Of a stretch of DNA of 64,000 nucleotides, positions 55,317 through 64,000 are shown piece by piece. Under the pieces are notes generated by a model. It was not told the origin of the DNA. It saw only the letters and a list, made by a program, of their open reading frames with translations, and searched no databases. Within the stretch, counting starts at the first letter, position 1. The number at the start of each line of letters is the position of its first letter. The position numbers and the translations under genes were made by a program. Source of the stretch: Schistocerca nitens (taxonomy: Eukaryota; Arthropoda; Insecta; Orthoptera; Acrididae); contig NC_064614.1 in the NCBI RefSeq assembly GCF_023898315.1, positions 1,057,232,432-1,057,296,431 on the forward strand, read 5' to 3'.

Positions 55317-56309
55317 CGGCTGTTGGGATATTCCCGCAGCAACAAAGTGGTTTTCAAGTTGGAAAATTCTAGCCACCCTCTGGTGGAGTTTCACTGCATT
55401 TGGTTATTTGAATTGCAGCGCACCAGTGGAATCTACTGACTTGTGGCCGTTAAAGTTCCGGTTACCTGTCCTAATCGTTGACGTAAATTTCAGGCAGTGT
55501 TGTTTCCTCATCGTGTTGTTGCTGTCCAGCACGGTGTGTAGTTTGACAGCTCCATGTATGATTGGTTGTGGGCGCCAATCAATATCTTCTTCGTTGTTCC
55601 CTTGAACTTGCTGTTGTGCACTGGACGGGTGAAGTGGAAGTTATATTGTCGGTGGGTCCGTTGACTGTCGGTCGGTTGGGTTGTCGTCGGATCTTGAATC
55701 GTTGTCCCGACTGCCTGTCCCACCCAAGCGAGCGTTAGTGTTTGAATTCCACGTCGACTCTCGAACACCTGAACGCCCTTGGGTGTACTGCCTTTTTTCA
55801 TTTGTTCTTGTTGTTTGTACTTGTATGGCTCCCAGCCGATTTCTTTAAATTAATATTGTTTTGCCCTTAAGGCGTAAAATTCTTTAGGCCTTCAGCCTAA
55901 TTTAAAGAACTGTTTCACGTAAGATCTTTGGCATTTTAAAGATCTAAATGTTGCTGAATTTTAAGTGTTAGTTGAAGTTTCTGATTCTTTGAGCCTTCAG
56001 CTTAACTAAAGAACTGTTTTAAGATAAGGCTTTGCCTTTTAAATTTCTGTTTTGGTTGAGTTTTACCTAATTAAGAACTGTTTTACGTAAGGCCCTGTTT
56101 TTTTTAATTAATGTTGTTTAGCCTGAATTGTTGGGCTTTCAGCAGATTTTGAATTCAAATTGTTTGCTCTGAAAATCTCAGATTCTTTGGGCTTCAGCCT
56201 AAAAAAGAACTGTTTTAAGATAAGGCTTGCCTTTTAAATTTACGATTATGCTTGCGTTTTAAGTTATCGGCCTTCAGCCGTTTTTAAATTAAAGTGGCTT
56301 TCAACCGGT

Positions 56310-56387
56310 AATTGTGGAAAGCCGCCAAAATAAGGGGCTGTCAGTTACACTCGAACATACAACTTATTTTGGCGCCTTTCCACAATT
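56310..56387. other. 25-bp-stem hairpin
   Basis: 56310-56334 and 56363-56387 are inverted copies with 24 of 25 positions paired (aattgtggaaagccgccaaa and on), with a 28-base loop. It lies at the right part of the LTR-like repeat. Confidence 0.85.
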
Positions 56388-56480
56388 TAAACTACCTGTC
56401 CTATCCTGGGTGCGGGCTAGCTTCTGAAATGTCTGTCACACAAGAATCTTGGCGATTATATCGAATAACTAACAAATATC

Positions 56481-58654
56481 TGGGGAAAAATATTTTGGTA
56501 AAATAGAAATACATGGTCAGACTTCATTAAAAGGAAGTATCTGTTGATACAATACATCCTTAGGCGCCTAGGAGCTTTAATAGAATAATAGTAGGAAGGT
56601 GGGGTGAAGGGGGTGGGGGAGGGAGGAGGAATGATAATGTAGACCAGCACTTGACTACAGTAAGTAGATGCTAATGGATGATGAATTAAGTTGTGGTTGT
56701 TATGCAGCGATCAAGAAGCTTGCAAGGGACAGACCGGTATGGATAGCTGCATCATATCAGTGTGCAGAATGAAGAGCTCACAAACAACCAGGAAAAAATT
56801 ACTGATGCCTGGTAAATGAGAGCAGTGTAACATTAATTTCGTGTGGACAATAGCCTGGAGCAGTTCTCCAATTAGACGATACTTCAGTGACTTTTGCCTC
56901 TAACCGACGCCGTTAATCGTACTAGGTAAGGCGGCTACAATTTGTGACGTGAAATCTGAAGCAGGTGTCGTTCATGGCGAATTTTCATGTTTTGAGAACT
57001 GAAGGCTAGGTTAACGGAAGACTGGAAAATCTCCATAATTCGAAAAGTATTCGACTCTAAGAGCTTTCAGTTCTAGTTACGCATTTTACCACTACATACC
57101 AGCCCAGCACAGATGCGAGAGGTATTACGAGTATTGACTTAGTAATGGTACAGAAGTTTAGATTTTTCTTCTCGGATACTAACGTCTCATCTACTTCAAT
57201 TCTACCCGTAACCATCAGTTTTCTGCATTGTCTCCCTCTGACTGTTAGATAAGGCGGGTGATTTTCTCCCACGCACGAGAAACATATCACATTCACATGG
57301 AGGTGGCCTAGCAGTTGGGCAGTAATTTTAACGTCCAGAAATTGCATGCTCTGTCTGTGGGGTAAGGGACTGCCCGATGGGTGCGTCACCCCCCTTCGAG
57401 TAAGTGACATGGTACACTTATCTGCAGCGCTCGATAGCCATCAACTACAGGCGTCTATTAAAACAGGTCAAAGCAGCGCTAACCGATAACTGTGTTAGGA
57501 CACGAAACATCCTGCAACGGACGTGCTATGCCAACGTTGATTTGACGTCGCGCATTCCCTGTGTGGCGTAGACGCTTCAAATCACGACATTTCTGGCCTG
57601 CCGCATGCTCTCCGCTATGGGACTCCCTATTAGTATGGGAATGCTGTTTAATATCTGCCTCGAGCACCTCACCTTCCCAAGGGTCAGAGGGTTCTTGCAC
57701 CTTTTTGATGTTCAGAGCAGAGAGAAGGCCCATTTTGTAGGCTCTAGCGTGAAAATGTGGCCACGTCATCCGATATGTCTTACAAGCTTGTTGCTGGATG
57801 CATTAATGAGAATCTCTCTCGCTCCAATGATGCTGTCATCGGACATGCCAGCGCCATTATTCTACATTGACCAATTCTTCCTTGAATTGTTACATACGCA
57901 CCTTGCTATTTTCTACATGCTTAACACCGGCATGTGCAATGTACACCAGTATGCAACAGAACAGGGCGCCGAACGTGACAGAAAGGAAATAACCCATATA
58001 GAGTGGTGTTTTATGTGGCTGGCGGTGAACGACGTTTGACACATAATGATTAACGGAAAGTAGGTGTGTCAGTCTCGCCTACAGCAAATTCACCTCGCAG
58101 ACGCTCCACAGTGTGTTACCTGCGAAGGATACGGATGACCATCCCATTGTCTGCGGATCGGCGAAGGATATTTGGCATTTCGTGCGCAAGATGTTGGCTT
58201 TCCACACACTCGTGGTCCCTACCGGATAACTGCAAAATCGCTCCTCTTCCCGGATGAAGTGTGATTTCCGAGAGAAAACAACGACGTGGATATACAGCCA
58301 CGCCGTCCAACCCTTGTTCGGTGACAATGAGCTGACAGTCCGCGATTTTTGGCACTATTCAAACGATCGACACTATGCGATTGCACACAACCCCAGGTAC
58401 CGACAACACTTCTCAAATTTTCTCTTGAGCGACTTCCGTAACCTGTCTCCCAGATGGACTATCCGTGACAGGAAAAGTTGAACCACGAACCCTTTTTTGT
58501 TAGAATTGAATTACCTGCGAGGAAGGCATTGCTATGGTACGAGAACACAACGCATCAACAATCCATCAATAATTTCGCAGCGGGAACATTTGGTAGCCAT
58601 TAGGGACTGGCTTTCATTTACCTTCCTCTCGGTACTATGAGTCGTATCATAGCA
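56481..58654. other. Intronic spacer, several unassigned ORFs
   Basis: ORFs at 57057-57410 (minus), 57479-57769 (minus), 57605-58039 (plus) and 58079-58481 (both strands) overlap each other and show no motif I know. The stretch may hide old transposon relics; none can be named. Confidence 0.25.
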
Positions 58655-58890
58655 CACTGGTGATGGTACGAATAAAACATACAGTAGAGGACGTTTTTGG
58701 AAACCGAGAGGACGCGGGGTTGAATCCCTGTCGGAAAATAGATTTTTCAGTCTGTGTTTTAACATACCCTTCATCTCACAACTACATGGGAATTCGCCAG
58801 AAACGACGCATGGTTCGGACTCCACGTTAAACTGTAGGTCTCCTTTCCTGGTAGGATAACTGGGTAAGGTGAAGTCGCTGAAATGTAAAA
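58655..58890 (+). mobile_element. tRNA-related SINE (family E), copy 2
   Basis: The text ggaaaccgagaggacgcggg, ggttgaatccctg (B-box-like), gatttttcagtctgtgtttt and cataccc ttcatctc (near 58766) matches the order in the copy at 54557-54760. The minus-strand ORF across it is a by-product. Confidence 0.65.
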
Positions 58891-59449
58891 TTGAAAGACT
58901 CGACGCGGCCATTGAGCCACACGAAATAATTATTATACACTCAGAGAGTGTGTCTCCTACCAATGCTAGTTCCTGATGATATGTAAATACGAACTGCCAC
59001 CAGGTGCAACGTATCATATAGATAGTAGTTTTTCCCTCGCTGAATATGCGAATAGGACACGGCCGCAATTCCCTAACACTGAGGTAATGTATTATCCACT
59101 ACGGGCTCTACAGTGGCATCAGGAATATGTATGTAAATATAAAAGTGCTTTTCCTTCTGTCTTGATACCATCTGCTGCAGATGAATACCGAGACAGTATT
59201 ATCCCACAGTCATAAACACACCACCTTGCTTTATTTGGATCTTCTATGAAAGGTAATGAACTGGAACATTAATAGACACTGTGTTTAATTGATCAGAAAC
59301 CTCGTTCTCAACAGTGTTTTCACAAGAGGAAATCGTGCAGTCATCTTTACAATGGAAGTAAAAGTAAGCCACCACCAGTTCAGCAGAGCGCACAATTTTC
59401 CCACTCGTTAAAGGGGGAATGCGGCTTGTGTATAGTGTCAGTCTGTCAC
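58891..59449. other. Intronic spacer, nothing recognised
   Basis: No gene or known repeat was found in this stretch. Confidence 0.3.
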
Positions 59450-60330
59450 CGTCTCAACTTTAAACGAGCACACAAGAAGAGCTGTCAGTTTTGGAAGTTG
59501 CCCAATGAACTGGCGTACACCACAAAGACACCGCTCGATCGTTCAATCGTGAAACAACACACGAGACGTTTCGTCGAGGTCGTTCTCTGTCAGTAACACC
59601 AGCAGCCATGGAAGGATGCTGAGGAGAATGGAACAGATCTGCGCAAACGGGAGAGCTCTGTCGGTCCGAACAGTGGACAACCGCCTCCACACGTTCAGTT
59701 TAGCATCTGTGCGTCAGTTACGAAAATCGGTACAAATTTCCCTGTCCCCTGTTGCTCAAAGCGGACAAGGGAACGGCTGGAATAGAACCTGGATCATTTT
59801 CGATGGATTTTCTTCACCGAGGAGTGCACTGATTTGCGTGATGTCTGATGTTTTCGTATAAGAGTGTGGAGGTGGCCAAGAATCAATGCACAGATTCAGC
59901 TCAGAGGTGGGGCAGTCACGTTTTGCGCTGGTATCATGTCCGATGCCCCTCATCATTCTCCAGCGTAATTAAGGACTGTGCATTATAGGTTAAGAATCAT
60001 CCCACCTTCTCTCCACTGCTAAAATCATAAAGCACGAGCACACTGACCGTCCAGGAGCAAGGAATCAACTGAACTGCCCGTGATATCTGCTAACGCGAAC
60101 CTGTTTGATTATGGATGGAACCACTAGAGACCTGCACTGCACCATCAGAAACTCTTCTCACAGATTGGATGATATCAAGAGTCAAAGACTAGCACAGTAT
60201 TTACCAACAGGTTTCAATCACCTTGTGAACATCATACAAAGGAACAACGAAACACATTACAATGCACAGGATGGAGGTTCTGAGCGCTACCTAGCAAATG
60301 ATTTTTATTTCACAGTCGAGCAAAGCGTTG
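59450..60330 (+). pseudogene. Tc1-like transposase relic
   Basis: Plus-strand pieces in order: I-F-F-T-E-E-C (near 59810), the place of the family's F-T-D-E-S with the first catalytic Asp, then R-I-R-V-W-R (near 59850) and G-G-A-V-T-F-C-A-G-I-M-S-D-A (near 59915), the counterpart of G-G-S-V-x-V-W-A-G-I. A C-terminal stretch (60180-60290) reads A-Q-Y-L-P-T-G-F-N-H and D-G-G-S-E-R-Y, like the end of a Tc1 transposase. Frames change and stops are frequent. No inverted repeats were identified. The assignment rests on weak but ordered landmarks. Confidence 0.5.
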
Positions 60331-60911
60331 CATTTTTGAAGAGACTGCTTCTATTTTGTTATTTTTTCTGTTTATTTCAAAGCAAAATTATTATTTTTAA
60401 AATTTAATGAGGCTTCTTGTTTCGTTCTCTGCAGTCGTTGAACCTAAGCCTGCCGTTCGCTCCCTCCCTCTCCATAGACACAGACCCAAACATTTGCAAA
60501 TATGCAGTGGCGCAATACTTCTGAACAGGGGCGATCAAAATGTTTTAATTTACGCGCGTTGCTGCAGCGTACATATAACGCAGCACGACTCTGATGCGGT
60601 TATATAAGCACAGACATTAAGGCAAGGGACTAGTGTGACATTAATTTCTTTCCGAAGTGCATGCGATAAGTGCGTAAACTATGTCGACTATTATGTTTCC
60701 TTTTTCTTCTCTTTTGCCCACCGAAGGACAAAAAACGATCGACATCTAACGGAGAATGAAGAATGTTTAAAGGGTACAAATCATTTCGTTTGTAACGGAC
60801 GTCGCATGAAAGACGTGGTGAGCTCCATTTTATATATCGATCGTTATTACTAATTTTAAGGCAGTAAATGCTAAGTCCTTGTTGTGAGTCATCCACCTCT
60901 CCTCGCCTCAC

Positions 60912-61077
60912 CTTTTACCAGCTGCCTCAGTTCGTCAGTAGTGACGGTAGCGCCCTGGGCCAGTACGACGAAGGCTGCTGGATGCTCCTGGTCCTCGTCG
61001 TGCGGCAGGCCCACCACCACTGCCTCAGACACCTGCGGGTGTCCCAGCAGCCACGCCTCCAGCTCTGAAGGCGATAC
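60912..61077 (-). CDS. Acyl-CoA synthetase (4CL/luciferase-like), penultimate exon
   Basis: Exon of 166 bp. The acceptor tttcggcag lies at 61078-61086 and the donor /gtgaggcg at 60911 and below. It supplies 55 residues and one base of the next codon. It reads V-S-P-S-E-L-E, the segment after the A8 hinge of AMP-binding enzymes, then H-P-Q-V-S-E-A-V-V-V-G-L-P-H-D-E, H-P-A-A-F-V-V-L and D-E-L-R-Q-L-V-K, all standard for the C-terminal domain of 4-coumarate-CoA ligase/luciferase-like acyl-CoA synthetases. This domain rotates between adenylation and thioester formation. It joins in phase to the terminal exon at 34179-34318, which carries the A10 lysine. Upstream exons (the large N-terminal domain) lie beyond the right edge. 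Confidence 0.9.
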
Positions 61078-63780
61078 CTGCCGAAACATTCACTCCTCTG
61101 CACACCATCGCAAAATACATATAGCATGCAGTTACAGACATTGCTTCGAGGTTGAGGTGGAGAACGAGGAAATACTACTTTTGGAGATAATGTTCGCCAC
61201 GTTTGTGCCACCGCACGTCGCTCCTAGATTGTGCCAAATGGCAAGAGCCTCAGGAAGCGCAGCCTGTGTTGTCTGGGTACAGGTTTGGTGAATCCAGGTG
61301 TCTTGTGCTGGGTTCTCGTAATCACCTCCACTACTGTCTGACTGTAAGCTCTGGACAAACAAAAACTCAGTATCAAGGTGTGCTGCGTACTAATGAGATG
61401 AATGGCAGTTGAGGCGGAACAGTCTCTCGCACTTCAGCTGAATAATCATTACCCGGGCAAGATGAGCTCTGTCTGCGTTGACCCTTATTTCTCTAGCTCT
61501 TCGTGGGACGTCCGCGAAGATTACATCAATTTCAAACAGTTTCAGTAGTGGGTGTGGTCTGCTGGACAGTGTTGACACCCAAATACCAAAGATATCTCGA
61601 AGTGTCTAATCACCTGAGACTCCGTCAACATAAGAGACAGCAGGGCTAGTAACAGACCACATTCTAAGGTAAATAACTTCCTCGTTGCTATCAAACGTGT
61701 GACAGGTTCGTTTGAAAAATTGAAGAATTTCTACCTTAACGAAGCCTTAGAAGGATTTGCTGGGCAACTGAAACCTAACAAGAGGCTATGTAATTGAAAA
61801 CTTTCTGTTCGTGACAGTGAAGGCTACTAGCTAAGTAAACAAGGTATTAAATACCAAATCAATTGGGGGGTATGCCATCCACAGGGAGTTAGTTTTAAAT
61901 TTTGTAACCCTTAAATTTTCTAACCTTCGAGTACAATGGCTATATGTGGCAAAGGAGTGCAACAGGAATAAGAAAGGAAAGATACCATCGACGTAAAGAA
62001 ACTCATGAAAAGCATAAAGGGTAAGCTCGAGAAGTTACCATTATTTATTCTGACTTTCTGCTTACCATAGTTAGCCGACCACATTTCCGGAAGCTTTATT
62101 TGCCTTGAAGTTAGGCTATTTAACTCGTAACCTCTGCGCTGCTTTAAGCACCAACGCTGTGTCGCGCCACCGTCCTATTCAAGAGTTAGTCTACGTGTGG
62201 AAGTTGTACTTTGTCAGCAGACGAAGATTACGAAACGCATTTATGCAACAGAAAGTGGTACCATATACACACAAATAAAGAATTACAACAATATTGTTTT
62301 TGGAGTACCATAAATACAAAGAGGTGGGCTGCTGTGCTTACGTCGCTAGAACATCGTCATGGCAGTCCCAGCTACAGTTTTGACATAGTAGAATACGTGA
62401 AAATGCTTTTATAAATATATGTACTATTCTGCTCCAGTGCACAGTTTACCTCCTGCTCGCTACCTCCTGCATGCCTCCCGCATTCTTCTGAGTGGCGGAC
62501 TTCATGTTCACAAATATTTTGGTAGCAGATAATGTCGATTACGGTAAGATATCAAACGTAGGTCTCAAATATTTACGAAACAGAGTGTTGTCATTATAGG
62601 AACATCACTCCTCTTTTGTAGCAGAAGCATAACGCGATTTAGACGGAAATTTTTTTCGAGATTTCATTCATTCATATAATTTTAAATTACCGTTATTTAT
62701 GTGATATTTTATGCGTTCCTGTCTTATGATGATTTTGAAATTTTTTCGGGTATTCTAACTGTTGGCATCCGGCATAACACCTGGGATTTTGGAATCGTAA
62801 TGTTTTCTGAAACACGCAAATTTTACTTGTTCTTGTAAATGTTTTAAATTTATATTTTTATTTAAATACAACGCTTAGAGAAATTCATACCACCGTTAAT
62901 TCAGAAAAACCAGAAGAAAAGAGAGGTTAAGGATACTAGTGTGTGGAGAAACATTTAATGGCGTTTGTTGGACTTATTAGTAGTTCTGTTCATGAGAGAG
63001 ACACAAAAAGTCATAGCAGAGAACGGTAATCATTAGTTACACAGAGTGTGACGGGTACAAATGTAGATATTTTTATTCGTGACATACAACCGTGTACTGA
63101 ACAATGTTACATCAGTATTTACTTCATTTGTAGACTAGTAACTGTGGCTACTAGGAGTAGTAGGTCTTTATGTTGGTTGTATCTCCAAGTACAAGTGGCA
63201 AGCCATAATGCCTATTTTCTCCCGGGCCAGGAGGGCAGATGCTTAAGTGTGGATGTCTGGACTCAACACAGTTTATACTGAAAGACGCAGTCCACTTAGT
63301 GTGGAGTTACAATCATACAGAAACATCAGGCAGTAACTTATATGACGCTTCTGTGGGAAGATTGCTCAAAACAAAAAGAAAACAATTAACAACCACAACC
63401 CTGTGTATCCGGTGTGCTAGTTTTACACGAGAAAATTCGTCATTTAAAGGTGCATTTGTACAAAGAGTGTTGTAGAAGAAAAACGATGCAGTGGAAGATG
63501 AAGTGTGATTCGTAATGAATAAGCGATCGCCCTTTTCTCTAGATAAAAGCTGAGTGAAACCGGAATTTATTTTTCAGACCAAAAGAAAATCCTGCCATAT
63601 ATTACATTTCACATTTTTTTTCCAAACTACTGCGATTATCAGCGATCTAAAACGTTAATAGCGAATTTCGTTGTACTTGTGAAGGAGAGATTTCAATGCT
63701 GGATGCAGCTGAACTACAGATTGCAGTATCACACGTCGAAGGCTAGACTCAGCTCTCTTGTATTCACTTTGATCACTAAT
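61078..63780 (-). other. Upstream intron of the acyl-CoA synthetase gene (partial)
   Basis: From the acceptor at 61078 towards the 5' end of the gene. No further AMP-binding exon was found on the minus strand, so this intron probably continues beyond 64000. Short ORFs on both strands show no motif, and no known repeat is seen before 63782. Confidence 0.6.
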
Positions 63781-63781
63781 A

Positions 63782-64000
63782 CGAGGGTTATTCGGAAAGG
63801 AAGGAACGATCGGTCGCGAAGTGGAAACCACAGTGTGTTGGGCAGTGTCTCTAGTATGCTCATGGATCGCGTTACGCCATTCTTTTTAGTTTATGAGCAC
63901 ACAGGGAGCACATACAGATACCTAGAACAATAGCGTCTCCCGCCAATTACGAGGGCCTGGTGAGAAATTTTTCCTGAAGCTATGAAGCCAACATTACATA
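63782..64000 (+). mobile_element. Mariner-derived non-autonomous element, copy 2 (cut by the window edge)
   Basis: It begins cgagggttattcggaaagga after TA (63780-63781) and continues with cgatcggtcgcgaagtggaa and gtgttgggcagtgtctctag. This matches the inverted reading of copy 1 from 53090 downwards, including the later gagggcctggtgagaaattt. The window ends inside it. Confidence 0.85.

Larger units (their letters stand above)
54790..56480 (+). repeat. Long LTR-like repeat
   Basis: I recall this order of text from a long repeat in locust-type genomes, probably an LTR: gctgtccccattgctacgag, tccggttacctgtcctaatc, tgttgctgtccagcacggtg and cgactgcctgtcccacccaa, then an AT-rich part with imperfect repeats of ttcagcctaa and aagaactgttttaag (near 55906, 55996, 56076 and 56206). 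A family A SINE splits it at 55132-55316. The ends are not defined and no coding region follows. Confidence 0.5.
34319..60911 (-). other. 26.6-kb intron of the acyl-CoA synthetase gene
   Basis: The donor ...gtaaaag/gtgaggcg (boundary 60911/60912) and the acceptor ...catttcag/agaaagcc (boundary 34318/34319) give a phase-1 intron of 26,593 bp. Most recognisable content is transposable elements on both strands. No further exon of this gene was found inside it. The exon pair was joined by reading motifs and phase, without transcript data. Confidence 0.8.

Noticed and set aside
58532-59068. 178-codon minus-strand ORF as a gene
   Set aside because: A large part of it is the reverse reading of the tRNA-related SINE at 58655-58890, and no protein motif is seen.

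Overview
The window looks like nuclear DNA of an orthopteran insect, most likely a grasshopper or locust of the Schistocerca type. That assignment rests on recognised repeat families: a tRNA-Leu-like SINE in more than a dozen copies, four or five other tRNA-related SINE groups, Tc1/mariner elements and long LTR elements. It also rests on the AT-rich spacer DNA and on one host gene with a very large intron. No database search was run, so the genus is an inference.

Only one host gene is visible, on the minus strand. It is the 3' end of an AMP-dependent acyl-CoA synthetase of the 4-coumarate-CoA ligase/luciferase-like family. The penultimate exon (60912-61077) and the terminal exon (34179-34318) join in phase across a 26.6 kb intron, and a possible AATAAA lies at 34012-34017. 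The 5' exons lie beyond position 64000. Everything else recognisable is transposable-element DNA, simple repeat or unassigned spacer.

Left part (1-34 kb, downstream of the host gene). 1-5159 is a decayed Ty3/gypsy-type retrotransposon (gag, protease, RT-RNase H-integrase) whose integrase is split by a SINE with an 18-bp target duplication. It is followed by about 4.7 kb of non-coding DNA with 108-, 95- and 71-bp tandem repeats. 9874-12333 is a palindromic mariner-derived element split by a 5'-truncated LINE. Then come a DUF4817-type mariner relic (13.3-14.3 kb), several SINEs, two Tc1-like relics (19.6-20.1 and 20.6-22.1 kb), LINE fragments, and a full-length Tc1-like element with an open transposase (25741-27162). 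30852-33887 is a 3-kb DNA transposon with terminal inverted repeats and a spliced, nearly open transposase gene.

Intron part (34.3-60.9 kb). It holds a Tc1-like relic (35.3-36.5 kb), and a four-deep nest at 39988-45024: a mariner-like element carrying a second full-length copy of the Tc1-like element, a probable solo LTR and a SINE of another family. There is also a jockey-type LINE remnant that keeps ORF1 but lacks ORF2 (47.6-50 kb), two mariner-type elements standing end to end (52.4-54.5 kb), a long LTR-like repeat (54.8-56.5 kb) with a 25-bp-stem hairpin, and a Tc1-like relic near 59.5-60.3 kb. A second copy of the 52.4-kb mariner-derived element runs off the right edge.

The most notable observations are: (i) the two full-length Tc1-like copies, both open, in which 32 residues separate the second and third catalytic acids instead of the usual 34; (ii) the intron-bearing transposon at 30.9-33.9 kb with a 20-bp motif repeated inside and at its ends; (iii) several nested insertions whose target duplications and restored inverted repeats give an order of events.
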